64,000 bases of DNA from Lumbricus terrestris (GCA_949752735.1 OX457037.1:64973449-65037448), one strand, 5' to 3'; counted from the stretch's first letter, positions 38,466-54,200 are shown. Numbers and translations: made by a program. The notes: generated from the sequence alone by a model not told the origin.

Positions 38466-39975
38466 GGCCAAAAAAAATAATGTTGTGTTTCCGGTAACCC
38501 GACCGACCCTCTTTTATTGCCGCGACTCAAATAATTTTGTAAAATATTTTTATTTAAAAAAAAATTTATTAAAAAAAAATAATTTATTAAAAAAAAATTT
38601 TTAATTTTTTTTTATTGACATAATACAGTGACATTGCCTTCCGTATAGAGTTGGATCTTAGGCCAAAAAACTAATGTTGTGTTTCCAGTAACCCGACCGA
38701 CTCACTTTTATTGCCGCAACTCGTAAAATTTTGTGGAATTTTTTTTACACTGACATTGCCTCCCGTATATGAGATGTACAATTGGAACATCATAATTATA
38801 GCCTTCACTAAGCCAGGCGACGATCGCAAGCAGTCGTCTTTCAAGGTATATAATGATCTGTTAATTAGAGCAATCATATTTAGTTTCCCACGGTCAGTTT
38901 GACAAAGCAGGCGGTTGTGGGGTGGATGGGGGGGAGAGTAATAGATCTGAAAGGAGGGTTTTTCACGGTAGCTCGTTGCAGGCATTGAGTACAGGGCCAT
39001 CTAGCCTGTAGCACATGATGGCTATACACATCCTGCTGCAAGTTTATACTTTAACTTGCTGTTTTTCCGTCCTAAGACAGTCCATTTTTGCTCACTTTAT
39101 TCCTAAGCTGACTAGGCTCTCTTGTGATCACTGTGCCCTCCTTGGCTCTCTGCCTCTTTCTGCTCTCTTTTGCTCACTGTGCTCTTGTGTTTACTGTGCC
39201 TTTTTGTGCTCAGAGTGCTCTCTTCTACTAACTCTGCTCTCTTCCGCTCACTGAGCAGTTCCCTTTTATTTCGAGCACCCTTTGGTGAAGAATTTCACAT
39301 TCATTCATTCAAGTATTTATATAGCACCTTTTCAAGTTAACTACTCAGAGGGGCTCCCGACTCCAGCATGGCCAAAAAGAACATTTTTCAAGTGAATAGA
39401 ATGTTTCATTTGATTTTATTGATCTCTCAATTTCTATAGCGCCTCTTCAAGCTATCTACTCAGAAGCGCTCCCGACTACAGCGAGGACACTGCATTAGAG
39501 TTTCACTCCTGACTAACTACTTCTTGGCTGCCAGTCTTGAGAAACCTCTAGCCTTATCATTCTCACTTGAGCCACCTCTAACGGTGACTAGGGAAAATAA
39601 ATCTAGCAACCTCTAGATGTAACTAGTCACTGGCTCGGCCAATCTGGAACGACTCCTAGCAGTGATGTTCTGTTCGCACTCATCTTCCCCTTCCCTTTCC
39701 ACTTTATCTTACCAGAAAAGATGTCAAAATGAAATTAATAGAATTGTTTTCTAGGGCAGTTTTAGGTGCAGACCGTCGGGAAATAGGCAGTTTATACTTG
39801 CTTAGAACACGTACTTTGTTGCAGCGTGTACCTTTATGCAAAAAAGAGTAGTGGGTATAATTTTTCGGACAGTCACTGTATAAAAATATTTTACCAAAAT
39901 AAAAATATTTTCCGACCTACCTACCCAATTTTTTAGAGCTCTGTTACCGGAAACACAACATTATTTTTTTTGGCC
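38466..39975. mobile_element. Harbinger-like element with repeated left end
   Basis: Inverted ends begin GGCCAAAAAAAATAATGTTG (38466) and the same on the other strand at 39975, about 33 bp long. They are flanked by TAA on both sides (38463-38465 and 39976-39978). GG-starting ends with a TWA duplication fit PIF/Harbinger. A second copy of the left end, also after a TTA, lies at 38661, so the left side is duplicated. The interior carries SINE-like fragments and no transposase. Confidence 0.7.
39290..39520 (-). repeat. SINE-like fragments (two, same orientation)
   Basis: TATATAGCACCTTTTCAAG...CTCAGAGGGGCTCCCGACT (39315-39365) and TATAGCGCCTCTTCAAGC...CTCAGAAGCGCTCCCGACT (39436-39500) are copies of the 3' body of the SINE at 46102-46330. 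Confidence 0.6.
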
Positions 39976-39978
39976 TAA

Positions 39979-42226
39979 AGCCAATTTCATGCCTTATAAT
40001 TATACAGTACAAGAACTGTTGGTGCAAAGTTGCCAAGTAAATTAATTTTAGGTCCTCTGTCACAAGTCCTGCGCATCATCAGTTTTTTTTCTCATTCTAC
40101 CCCAATTGCTGATGATAACAAGCAGTAACATAATTTTAAAATAACATTGGAATTAAACAGTGAAATCAAACTGTCAGCAGATGATCACCTGCCACAACTC
40201 TTAAAATGGTTAAAGTGATGACGCAAAAACAGCCAAACTTGCATTATAACACATAGAAAAGCACAGCTCCCAAAATCGTGAATAATGTAGGGAAGACGAT
40301 CCTTTTCCTCTTGTAGGTGCTTGAGCCTCAGTGCGTGAACTGCATGGTCCTGGACAGGAAACCAGCGCATCATAGGAAAAGTCATTTACTCCCAGCTTAC
40401 TCAAGAACCAATTGATACTGCTTGGTGCAAGAGGCACATGCACGTGAACAACTTGCACAGGTCGTCACATGGAGTTGAACCAATAACCTCATGATCTGCG
40501 AGCAAGACCACCATTATACACACAGAATATGGTGTTAGTGCGATTAGATCAAAATTTTCTATCAAACAGACACTGGCCACAGGTGGACTATATCTCATTT
40601 AAAGTGAACTAAAAGAAAAGAATCACCAGCAGGCCAGTTCCAACAAAATAGCCACAATTTACTCAATGATGAATAACTTCATCATGTCTGAAGAAGCATA
40701 ATGTACAATGCTACGGAAAATCAATTACATTATATACTGTAATTGGAGTTTTGGAGGTGGCACCTATTTCTTTCTGACAGAAGAGTTTTAGCAAGATATC
40801 ATAGCAATGAGCAGTCGTCATCATCATATATCTTGACCCCTAACACTCCAACATAATGTAAACAATACCTATATGGATCCTTTTCAAGAGCCTGTTGAAA
40901 GTCCCTGATCTAATCCCAGAAAATAATAAGTGAACATTACAGTGCTATCCATGGCAACATCACTAGATTAGCCCCAGTAACAATTGGTAGAAACTCACAA
41001 TCCTTATATTAGTAAAGCATGTTCAGTAACTAACTTCTCGCAACCAAACCAAAGTACCCCGAGAAGTTGAAAAACATGCAACCAAAATAACGCAACTAAA
41101 TGCTAATTTGAATTAAATTGTCAGTCACCAGACTGACCCACTAACACCAAATAAATACTCTACAAATTTGTTTTGAAACATGATACAACACACAGAAATT
41201 TCTGTTACATCTCTTCAAAAACCATGTCACCAACGTGTTGAAATACCTTTTCGAAAGCAACCCAGAAAACAAATGTGAAAAGCAGGTCACATGTTAAAGA
41301 TGTCACACGTTAAAAGGGCCACACATTAGTGATGAAGAGGAGGCAAGATTGTCTTCATTGCTGGAAAGATTCTCGGTTGAAATCGCAGACAGCAGATCTG
41401 TCGTCGCTTGCATACAATTCATACACACCTGCAGGGTTCCATTACACACTAACATAATTTTACACTTTATTGACTACACTAGTGGTTACCATTTCTGAAT
41501 ACACTACGCGTCACAGTCTATTGACCAAGCAGCAATTGATAACACTGACCAAGTGAGTAAAGGACTTGCTCAAAGTCACTATATAACAGCTGTCCAATGG
41601 AAGCTTGAACCTGTTCTATAAGCCAAGCGCTCTAAATGGCCACCAGGCCTCTAGTGGTTACTAGTGAGCAATGGTTTTTATGCTGTAGCCATGGCTACAC
41701 AGAAACCATGGATCATTTGTTTAAGTTGCACATCACTTATGGTCGAAACAGGGATACTCAGTTTCAACTAGTCTAAAAAACAAAATCAACCATATGACGA
41801 AATAATAATAATAATAATTATAATAGCAAAAGACCACATATATGCAGCCGCACAATTCCAGTTTTGAACATGCCTTATTTTAATATTATTCACACAGTCA
41901 GCAAATGAGAAGCAAAGTTTTGATGCAGATTCAGGTCAGCACAAAAGCGATGAATTGTGAGAGCAAAAGCCACGCTTTCTCAGTGGCATCAGCCCGCACC
42001 TTTTGCTCAGCAGTGGCTGTTTGTTCGCGGACAAAGCCCAGTCACACAAATTTCGAATTTAACATAATGAAACGTAGTTTTTTGTACACATTCTTGGCAC
42101 AAAAATATACAAAGATATAACGAATTAGCAGACAGTCCTAGATCAGACTGTTGTAGAAACAGTTCATGCCATCCTCTCTCTCACTCTCTCTTTCTACGCT
42201 AGCTTTCGACTTCTCCTCTAAGGCAT
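39979..42226. other. Intergenic and probable 3' UTR of UBE2Q
   Basis: The minus-strand gene ends at 42227, so its 3' UTR extends leftwards from there. A minus-strand AATAAA at 41471-41466 is a candidate poly(A) signal, about 755 nt past the stop. An (ATA)n run lies at about 41801-41820. No other gene is supported. Confidence 0.35.
40440..40525 (-). repeat. tRNA-derived SINE head or tRNA-like fragment
   Basis: On the minus strand TATAATGGTGGTCTTGCTCG (A-box-like) is followed by GGTTCAACTCC (B box). There is no paired acceptor stem, so it is not a working tRNA gene. Confidence 0.5.
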
Positions 42227-42258
42227 TTATCCATCTTCTTTCGGAGGAGTGAACCAGC
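42227..42258 (-). CDS. UBE2Q: UBE2Q exon 11 (last)
   Basis: Acceptor TGTTTCTAG, then ten codons WFTPPKEDG and TAA, completing the split Gly. It is too short to be found by frame length; it is recognised by the conserved C-terminal tail of the family. Confidence 0.9.
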
Positions 42259-45200
42259 CTAGAAACACAAGAAAACTGAATCTAGCAATGCATCAATACC
42301 ATACTCACATACACAGTGCTTTACATGTATAGTATACATTCTCCATACTAAACAGTACAGTGTGACAGCACAAATTGTTGAGACATCTTAAACCAGCCAT
42401 GCCTTAAAGACAGATTATTACTGAAAGTCAATACCTGGTGCTACACTAAAGATCTTGTATGGTACATTAACAAGTACGACATGCTAACAGGTTTGGGGGA
42501 CGTGAAAGTACTACACTACACAACTCAGGAGCAGGCAAATGAGTCCACTTGTACTAATAGGCTATATGTAGCAAGTGCACACTTTTTACAAAACTCCTTA
42601 CAGAAATAACTGGATCTAACATACACCTGAATGGAGAATTGAATCGTCTTGAGACTGACAAAGCCCCAACAGAATGAAAGGCATTGCAGAATCTCAACAG
42701 AACAATCATTACTTCAAGATAAATCCTCAAATTATAACACCAATTTTATAAAAAAAAAAAATTAGATTCTAACACAGAGTTTTACATAGGTGCTAATCAC
42801 CAGCCTGGTTGATCGTAGAGATTGTAAGGAACAAGTTTGTACTTATGTAATCGGGCATTCATAAAGCTCCTATAATCAGGGATGCCACTCTGGATTTTGA
42901 AAAAAGGTCAGATTCGGTCGAAAAGGCTAGAAAAGGCTAGATTGACGATTTTCCTCTAACATACATGCATTTTTCCAATTTTCCGGCTTGAAATTTCTGA
43001 CGACCTTTTTTTAGTCATCCGATTATTAAAATTTGCTCTCTTTTTCTTCCTGGAAAAAAATTCTGATGACCTACTTTTTTAGTCTTTCGCTCCAAAATTT
43101 CGAATTTTTGGTTCAAATTAAAAAAACATTTGAATTTTTCACGTCTTTTGTGCGTTTTCACTTACAAAATAATAATTTTGTATGTAAAAAGTCGAAAAAA
43201 CCACCATGAGAAAAAAAGGCTAGATCCTGACCAAAAAAACCTAGAAACCTAGACAAGACCGAAAAACCTAGATCTAGGTGGAAAAAGCTATGAGTGGCAT
43301 CCCTGCCTATAATGATGAATAAGTCGATACAAATCATGATATAAATGCAGCATTAGAATAAATCGAAGAAATGTATGCAAACCATTCTTCTCGTGTATCA
43401 TAATAAGCGACTTGAAGGATTGGTGAGCTCTAGCCAGACTGTACTGAGTCTACAAGAAGACAAATTATCAAATCCCAAGCAGTCAGATTCTAAATACATG
43501 TAATTCATTCTATTCACTAAGAGTATTTATTATAGCACCCATTCAAGGTTACTACTCAGACAACCCAACCTTGGCTGAAGAGGGGTTTTAAGAATGCGAT
43601 AGAACATGTCACAGGCATCAGGCACAGCTGTGGAGATAGCCAATTACAGACCACAGACCAGTAGCAGAGAAAGTGTGTTGCTCTGCATGGTAAAGTATGA
43701 GTCTACGCCGTCTAAGGTACAAGTGGTTCGCTGTGTAAAGTAATGAGTAATGAGAAAGAAAGGATCAAATACAAGACAACTTGGCAAAATTGTACACTGC
43801 TGTCAAGTAAGAGTTAAACGCAGCAAAGCGAGGCACTGGAATCAGTCTGAAGGTTTTCAGACCACGTTAAGAACGCACAAGTTTTGTAAAGACGCAACTT
43901 TTGCAACATGAACATAAATTCAGTTGCCAGACAATAGCAGAGATAAAACACTTGTTGGTTCAAAAACATGATGAACATGCAAAAATGATGCTCAATCAAT
44001 TCACCCAATACACAAAACAAAAACGATACAAATCCTCAGCAATTAAGACCAGTTTTCTCCTTCAATACGTTCCTCCTTATTAACTGGTGGGTCAAGTGCC
44101 TCGTTTCATTGTCTCAAGATCACTTTTTTCTCTCATGGTCGCACACAATGGGAGTGATTCTGATTGGTGTGCACTCTGAGAGGTGCTATACAAATTTATA
44201 GATACAAAACAATACAATTAATAATTATCAACTTTCACAACACTTACAAATCAACTGAAATTGAGCAAAAAATGCTGAGAATCGGTGGTCTGTGCAATGT
44301 CCTCAAAATGAGCATTATAATTATTTATCTACAAAAAAGCACACACAAATACGCACATGCATACCGAGAGCACTCCTGAATAGCTCTGTTGCGCGAAGTG
44401 CTTTACAATTGTTCACATTACATTAGAGTAGATACATGCATACATGCACACAAACACACACACACACACAAACATACATAAACACGAACGTAAATACAAG
44501 CATAATACATACCTTGGCAGCACCAAACTGTATCCTTGCCTTGCCCTTGACGAGAGTGGCTGCGATCTGGAGAATAAGTGATTCGAGGCTGTAGGCGCTG
44601 CTCCAGCCGTGTTTCGTCAACAGCTCCATACAGATGGCACCACCAGCCAAAACGTATCCACCGGATATAACCGGATGGATGACTCGAACAAATGGCGGCT
44701 CAAATGGAAACGTCTCCTGCACAATAAAAACCATATTCTTATTGGATCCCCAGATAAAAATAACTCAAAAAACACTGGGAGATGACATTTTTAAATCGCG
44801 CTCTGTGTAGATGAATTATGAATTCAACTTCTGAGGAAAAAATATACTTTCCGGCTAATGCGAATAGATTTGCAGAAATGCACTGAAGCAGACAATAACA
44901 AGCGCTAATGAAGCTCTTCAAAGTGTACTATTTAAATTAGAGAATGAGACAATCTCATCCCATCCCTGGTATACAACCAACAAGTGACTCTTCCCAATTC
45001 CATCCAATGCCTGCGTGTTTTTGTCCCCTAAGTTTTCTCCCCATACCATCCTCCAGAACTACACAACATCTGCCTGCAAAAAGTCACTTATATATTAAAA
45101 CACTTTAGCCAATGTAGATGCTATTGTATAAAACCATTTATAAAGTGCCTCTACTAAGGCGAATGGTTCAGAGGCGCTCCCAGTGCGCAAGGCCACAAGG

Positions 45201-48200
45201 GAAGAAATAGGTTTTGAGAAAAGAAAATGAGGAGGAGGGATTACCAGTCAGAAGTTGAGATCGAGTAGAAGGAGAGAGCGTATTCCAAAGAGAGGGGCCA
45301 ATTGATGTAAAGGAACGGGACTGAGCCATAGCCGTTCTAGTAGGAGGAACTAGAAGATCAAATCTAGCGGAGTGGACGATGCGAGGAGGCTGAAACTGGC
45401 CTGTGAATTCCATTGGCTAGATATTTTGGGGCAAGACCCCGTTGTGCTTTGGAGACGAAGATGCTAGGAACCACCTAAACCACGGAATCACTGCAGTTCT
45501 CATGAAAGACCAATTAATAATACAAACATTATCAAACATTTATACCTAAAAATAAGTATTCTTGTCAAAACGTCTAGTGTCTCACACCACCACACTCTAG
45601 TCTCGTGCACATAAAGCTACACCACATCAAACAGATGAAGAACCTGATTACCTTGAAAGTACAGTTGAGTAGGATGTGATCGAAACCTTCTTTCTTGTAG
45701 GTAGCTAAGTCATTGTAAAGGGCGCTGTCCGTATCAACTCTAGAAAAACAATTGCTAGCCAATGTTAGAAAGCAGCAAGAACAAATGATGAACTCTCAAA
45801 GGTAAAGGCATGATTTAGTTTGCGCATAAGTTGAAACATACGATCTGTTAAAGTATTATAGTTGTATGCATGCGTCTAAATGGCTGATGACACCTGGCAG
45901 CAAATGTAGCATAATACCAAAAAGTAGTTTAGCAAAGTTGACATTATAGGATACATATATTGTAACAGAAACGAGACACACTAGTTAGAGCTCTACATCC
46001 TTATTTATCACACAGCCTCTGCAAGCATAAGTACTGTAAGGCAATGTTCTAGTCTTTTGGACTGAAAGATGTTTGTATTAAACAGATACGTTCAACAGCT
46101 TGTTTGTATGTTTGTTTGTATGTGCACTTGTTATAGCGCCCCTTCAAGCTCTCTCTACTCAGAGGCGCTCCCGAATGCAGAGCGAACACTGCATCGGAGT
46201 TTCACGCCGAAGCGCTGAGCAATTGTGAGTGAAGGACTTGCCCAAGGTCCTTACGCGGCGAGGTGGATTCAAACCTCGAACCTTCCGGCTTCAAGGCAAC
46301 GACGCCACCACTACACCACCGCGCCACTGCATAGGTTACATGGTTTACAAGATGTCAATTTTATAATAAAGATTTGAAGAGTGACAAACCGCAAACTTAG
46401 AGTGAGCCAAAACTTAAATCGACTAATACAAGTGTAAGCATTTTACACATAGAAATGAAAATTACTTTAATTGAAATCGTAAATTAACATATATAGAAAC
46501 ACTTCAAGTGAACCCCATTATTAGAGGTGCATCTTTTAATCCAAAACTTTCTGGTGTCATTGGACCACTGATCATCTTCCATTTTGTTTTCTTACAGAGC
46601 ACAATACAAATAAATGCTTATAATATATAGTATACATTTGGCGTTAATAGGAACGCACTTGAACATCTTGACGTTCCAGTCGTAGAGGCTGTCGTTAACC
46701 AGATCCACTGAATAGATACCTAGACAATCGAATCAATCACATATTCAACATTCATACAGACACAGAGAAACCAAAAAATACACCAGCCACTCACAAAAAA
46801 TGTAAAATTTTAAAAAAGTTAGTTAGTACACAAGCACTGTTGACATATGTATACTACAACAGCTCATCCCAGAAGCTTTATCTAGCTATAATCGTCTTTC
46901 TTAGGAGTTCCTCAGTTTGTTCCATCCACAGTTTCACAAGCACTTGAAGTATTAGACATCAATTGATTTAAATGGTTTGGGTCAGGTGTTATATAAATGT
47001 CAGATTACAACAATATTGCAAGTGCTATGATACACAGATATTTTAGCCATGCCTCCAAAATCATACATGTATATTAGTGATGCAAGAAACATGTACACAA
47101 CTCAAATTAAGCAAACGAGTTCAATGAGTTCATATCAGTATGAACCCTGTGAACACCATATGGTCAAATCATGAACAATGCTTCTCCTTACCAAAAAAAT
47201 GGCCAAGTTAAAATACACTGAGATCACATACACTTCCACCAGGGTAACACTTTGAAAAGTAAACTAAACCAGCAACATTCTTACATAAATTTCTGCACAA
47301 CAACCACTTGCTAATAGAAGACAATCTTCACAACTGACTGCACAAACTTCCCAAAAACATCGTTTAAATCCACTAACCGCACAATCTTCTCCAGCACATC
47401 TCTCAATATCAAACCCAAACCAGAAGCGTTCATTGAAAGTTTTACTTTACCATTTTTGAAACTACTTGATCGATAGATATCTCGCAGTTCCTTCATCAGG
47501 CGATCAGTTGCTTGAACCGACCCAGAGACGGAACCCTGGCAACACAAAGAACCGGTTTAAACCAATCTGTTGAAATACAACATGCACAACATATCTATTG
47601 ATAACTTCGGCTTTCCCTGACCTTAGCTATCAACCACGATTCAACAGATCATGATTCTAAACTGCACCTTCACAAGAAAGAAACTGGCCATCGATAAATG
47701 CTTTCTGCATTCGGATACCAGCACCAGCATGTATTAATTGTATTATGTACAGAAATAAACTGAATGTACAGACATTGTACACCATAATTATTTCCTCTGT
47801 GTAAGCACAAAAATAGTTCATGATCTGAACATCTTGATTAAAAAATCCAATAAAAATTAACAGATTACTAGAAGCAAAAATTTTAGTGAACTTTACTCCA
47901 ATTATTCTCAGAAGAGATATCTGCCACAATTCCACAAACAATAAATTTCAACAGTTATCATATATAAGACGCTCAAAAAATTGAACTGGTAATTTCCCTG
48001 TAATTTAATTATTACTAAAAACTGTTTGCATTTCATCAAAGTCAACCCAAAACATCTCAGAATAGGCAAGTTAAAAAGCAGTTAAAAAGCCGCACTATAG
48101 ATGTAAATGCTCTGAATATTCTCAGCCAGCCAAATTTTTAGCAGGTCGAACTAAGAACCTTTCGACTGACACCTGCACCATTGTTACATTTAAGTTATGA

Positions 48201-51200
48201 TTCACCAGTATCTGCAACACTTGTGTTTCACTTCCATTATGTTGCTGATGATATGACATGTATGTCGATAAATGAATCCATCGATGAATTTGTGATTGAA
48301 TTATTGAAGTAATAATTGATCTAACAAGAATGTTTATGTCACTCACTCTTTCAAATTCGAGTCTCTGTGATTGCTTCAGTTTCTCAAGAGTCATAAGATG
48401 CTCTGTGTCAATACCATCGGATTCCTCCTTCACCTGCAGCTCACTTCCAGCAAAAACAACAGCAACTTTGAAATATTCCTAATACGCTGCATGTTGCATG
48501 TGCACATTTATCTATATATATAGGTCTAAAAATTTTGTATATTATATGTTTAAAAGTCAAAAGCACATTTAAAAAATGATGAATTGAATAAGAATGTAAG
48601 CACGTATGCCTTATTAAGACCTGAATACACGTAAATCAATTAATCTAATTTGTTATTCCATGTTTACAAGCATGCTTCATAAAAAAATGGTGAATCAAAA
48701 TGCGAATAAAAATGTTGGCACATCTACCACATTAATGACCTTCTAGTGGCCGCTGAATCATACTCAACATAAAAAATGTTCACGGTCTCCTTTTAATGCG
48801 AATATTTTGTCAATTGCTCATGAAAACCATCCCAAACATTTCCCCATGACATGACAAGAGACCAAGTAAGGCAAAGAAACAGCAGAAATAGCAAGTCAAT
48901 CAATCATGATCAGTGATTTGCAAAGTGACACTAATCAGTAAACAGTATATTGACTATAAATTGCAATTTGCTTTACATCTATACGGCCAATCTGCTATAA
49001 TGTCTCTATTCTAGAAAGTTCTGTAATCTGCAAAATCACTGACACATGACAAGTTTAAAAACTCATAATAAAAATAATCTGCCATCACAGTCACTGCAGT
49101 CATACCCGAATACTAAATAGTTCAAATCATTACAAAACTACTCTAGCACATGTCCAAACAGCATAAAACAGGCAAAACTTTGAACAATTTTAATCATCAG
49201 GATGGGTGTTGAGGTCTCATTACTCTCTAGAATATGAAATCAATGATTGCTATAAAAAAATTATAATTAACATTTTTACATTATTAGCCATACGCTTTCA
49301 TCATTACTAGGTCAGAAGTCGACTTGAAGTCGGAAATTGATTGCTTTTTTGCCAAGTCGGATCAAGTCCTTCTGACTCCAAGTCTTTTATTTCAAGTGGA
49401 CTTTGGGGTCAAGTGGGGTCAAACCGGCTGTTCAAAGTCACTGACAGGTCAAATGGGAAAACTGTCCAACTGAGCGACCAACTTAACTTTTGAGTGATTA
49501 CCATAATATACCTGAAAACTGCTTGACTAACTGGCTGACCGAATGCTTGGCTGGCTAAATGACTGACTGACATTTTGGCTGGATAAATGATTGACCAAAC
49601 ATTTTAACTGAAAATTACTGAAAGCTGTCTGATTAAAGGTCTGAACATACCACCTCTGTTCAGTGAGTTCCATTTCGTAATGAAATTCATCTGGGTCTTC
49701 ATCTGAACTATCGACCTCCATCTGATCATTCTGGAAGAAGAAGAATCATTATAGAAAGACTTATCATAGATCCATTTCATTTTGCTTTATTATTACAGGG
49801 CCACAAACTAACTTGGAAAACAAATTAAATCTTGCAAAATGTCAAACTGCACCGTAAATTCAGCATTTACACTACTGAGAACACAAATTTATGCTAAACT
49901 TAAACAAGCCATAGAAGAACCTGGTGATAAAATAAATCTCAGGGTAATAAATTTAGGTGTGAATAATGTATACAACACTGCACTGACATGGAGGCTGAAT
50001 GGCTAAAGCATTTTGCAGGATTAATGCGTGGAGTGTGAAGCCTCCATTCATAAAGCAACTGTGTACGGACCCGAGCCAGTCCAGCACCATCGATATATTC
50101 TGTCGAAAGGTGAGTGAACTTCTGAACTATCGAAGTAGGCAATATCAAATCAAGCTCGAAGAGTCATCAAGACAACTAACTAGAATCATAAACTCAATAT
50201 ATAGAAGATGGTAATACAAGCGTAAATAATAAAGCTATCAAAGAACACTAAATAATAGTACGTCCAAGGTGGAATACACCTACTAGTAGGCTACTACAGT
50301 ATTTCTTAAAATCAATAAATGGCATTGTAGTATTAAAGTAATGTAGTAAATGTATATTGTATAAAACTGCATTGCAAAGGTAATGAAGCTGCCTGATCAA
50401 AGAAGCATACCGTAGATACTCGAGTATAACGTCACCCGAATATAACGCGAGGTTTAACATTTTGGCAGATAGATTGGTAAAAATTGCAAGACCCGAATAT
50501 AACGCGGGGGCTAATATTTCCGAAATTATCAGGATCATTAGACGGTAAAACTTCAGTAGTTGTTGTTAAATCTTATGTAAAATACGACCAAACCATGTTC
50601 AAATGTTGCAAAATTCGATCTACCTAACCAAATACTACAAAATATATCTACGCACATTTGACATTTTGTTTGTAATATTATAAATAAATAAAATCTAACG
50701 AAGTTGAGAGTTTGTTCTTATTTGATGAAATTCAATTTTCTTACAGCATGTGAGCGACAATTAATGTAATTCCTTCCAATGCAATGCTAGCACCAAAGAC
50801 TAAATATTTTTAAGGTCAAGTCTCTAACAAATAATTAATGTCTGCTGGAACAACCGATGGAGACAGCCGTGTTTTAAGCTGTAAAGCTACTCATACGCCA
50901 GCGCATTTAAAGTTGCATTTATTGGTCATGTCACAGCAAGGACTGTGGGGAACCAGTGTACTGGAGCTACTGGGATGCAAATTACCGCGTATACAAACTA
51001 TAGAGTGGTATGCGATAGCGATCTGCGACCATCCAATATCAGTTTAAAAGCACCAAATGACTTCAACAAGTAAAATATCTTGTGTAATAAAAGTTAAATT
51101 TAAACTTATCTCGAATATAACGCGACTACCCCAATTTCTGCTTCGAAATTCGACCTAAAAAACTCGCGTTATATTCAAGTATCTACGGTACATGTGTTTT

Positions 51201-54200
51201 TTCTCATATTCAATGACTGCAAGTCTGAGCCTAATTAATGTGTATTAACTCTAGACATGTTGTCGGTGGAAGACACTTGCATCAAATTCAGATTTACCTA
51301 CTTGAGAACAATAATGCATTAAAAATCAAATGAAATGTATTTTAATTGGATATTTAAAGAGTCATGAATATGAAACTTCTTCTCTCTAATCCGAAAATCC
51401 ATATGATCCTAAAGCACTCATTATGATGTAGTAAAACTGTTTTACAGCATCATAATGAGTGTTTTACATTCAGTTCAGCTTTATCCTATGATCTCATTCT
51501 AAAGTGAAACATTTGTATGACAGCATTATCGGTAAAAGTGTCTAGCGATATATTCAAGAGCTTCATAATGCTAATGTAACTAGTGGAGCCTCCAGTTTAT
51601 TCACAGCAACAGATTATAAAACTTGGCCCCAATCTTCATGAACAAGAACACCAAACATTCTTTATAGAACCATGACTGGATAATTCCAAACTGAGTTGGA
51701 TAATGTAATGCAAAGCAATTGAAAGCATCTGGTCCAGGGTTCCCTATAGAGTTATCACCAAACTTGCATAATTAGGATTTGACTTAAAATAAGCTGATCA
51801 AAGCCCTTAGCAATTACAAAATAAGACCAGGGACATCTTCTGCTTACCATGTAATGAGCAAACAAAGCACCCTAATAATATGATAATTTTAGCAATAGCA
51901 AATTTTAGTATATATTACAAAAACTAAAGGTAAAACTTGCCATTGTTTTGAATTTATGCAAATACAGGGCCAATCATACAGGAACTGCAGATGCTCAGGC
52001 TTGCTCCAATAAAAGGATTTTAAACTAAACTGGCCATCAATCTGCTACAATGCCTTTAGCAACAGACATATGCACATTACGAAATCACCCAACAAAATGT
52101 GTTAATATACAAAGCATAATTAATTTTATGCAAGTCATGCTTGTCCAATGTAAAAAATCCTGCCTTACATACATAAAATAATGGTCTCAAAAATAGTTTT
52201 AACTGCACAAATCCCTTTCCAGAAAACAAAGACCCGTTAACACTTGACAACATTTCCTGTTATTATAACAACAAATGAGATTCACACCACATCAGGCAAA
52301 GGTTATTACATAAAACAGCCTGGATTGGAATAATCCCGCCATGGTGCTAAAACAAAGGCTGGGACTTTTGGGTCATAATAATAGGCTTGTACTCTTACAA
52401 TCAATAACTGTTAATCACTTGCAGCTGCTGACACTATAAAATAAAACACGCAACCAAGGCCAGCAGGGTCTTACTACTAGTCACAGTATTACAGCAAAAC
52501 CTATTCAGCAATCTCTGTAATCAGAAATCATGACATTGAGAGTTCAGCCTTTTAACATATTAACATAGTTAGACAGCTGTTTAATACCACTGTGATGCAG
52601 TCAACATTCAGAAAGTTAGTACTTAGTTTTAGTTTAATGACACTGTGTGATAACAGTGATAATTAATGTCACCTTCCTCCTTTATCCAGGTTTCAAACGG
52701 GCACTGCCAGAGTGCAAGCGTCAAAAAGTTAATTATGGCTCAACATTAAAACAAATTTATTTCTCACATGAACTCAAGCTGGCTAGACCTTAAGCCAAAC
52801 AACATTTGAACAGATATTCAGTAAAACAAACAGTCCAAAACCTTAGACAGCTAAAAAGCTTCTCATTTGCCTGAAACAGAAACCAAAACAGAAAACTGAC
52901 AAATGACGTCTAACGGGTCAGACGTAAATAGAAAGTAAAACAATGCTCACTTTTCCGAGCAGATACTCGTCGAGGCGCTGCACTTCATCCGGAAGTTGCT
53001 GGCGATATTCGTGACAGAGTTCGGTGATTAACAGTCGAGTCTGCTTACAGATCTGTCAAGAAATTTTTTTAAATCTCCACAATAAATATTATCTTCTCAT
53101 CATTACAGTACACATGGGAAGATTCCATCCATTTTTTTCATTTTTATACGAAACAAACTAGCTTCAACTTTACACCATAAAGCTCCACCGTGGCTCACCA
53201 GGCGACCTGGAAAGGGCTCCCTACTACTCTTCATCAAAAGGCTATTGATTGTAGTATTGGTGTCTCTGTCTCATTTCTCACTGTTCTTAACCCCTATATC
53301 TACCGACGTTGGACTTGGAACGTTCTGGAGTAGGTAACATTAAAGGGGCGCTATATCAAATTGCAATATATTAACAATTTAATAAAAAAAAATATATCAA
53401 CAGCTCTGTGGTCCTAGAGGATAGCTGTATGGTCCTGGAGGATTACATTTAAATGAAAATCGCAGCAGTGAGCTTCTCCGGGGGTAGGGACTGCGGTTCT
53501 GGGTACAGCATCCATTCACAAGAGCTGGCACTCAATTTGGAACTCTCTGGATCCTCATGTTTGCAGCTCTCCTACCTAGATGGTTGCTCCTAACTGAAAA
53601 TTGACCTTCTCCAGTCTGTTTACGGTTCTTAATTAAGCATTCCTGTTACCTGGCTTCATTGAGCAACTTCCACGGACTTTGTAATAAAGCCATTAAAAAA
53701 TTATATTGTACAGTTATTGCAAGACCCTGGATCAAATTTATTGCAAGCCCCTAGCCAAAATCCTTAAGACATAACTACCTAGCACCTAACCGCACTTAGT
53801 GATTGATCCTTGTTCATTTACTGTTAAGCATAGTTAGACAAAATATAATAAGACATGGAATTCAGAATCCTTCAGCTGAAGTTAGGCAATTGCACTCATG
53901 GCTTACAGGATACACAACACCAAAACTCAGCCGAGTTTCATGTAGAATAACATGGAGGCACAATTATTATTACCGGTATCACATGCCCATCCTGCCTAGA
54001 CATAGCACTTCTTGTTTAATGCACAGTCTTTTTATAAAGTGTGGGTCATGTTTCACACAAAGAAAGATTAAAAATGACTCATCTAATATTTGTATAGAAT
54101 GACATACATGTCGAAGAAAAACTCAAGTGTCAAAAGGAAAAGGACTAGAAAGGTAGATAAACAACTATCAAGAAAAGACAGTGCTCAAACACCATGCATT

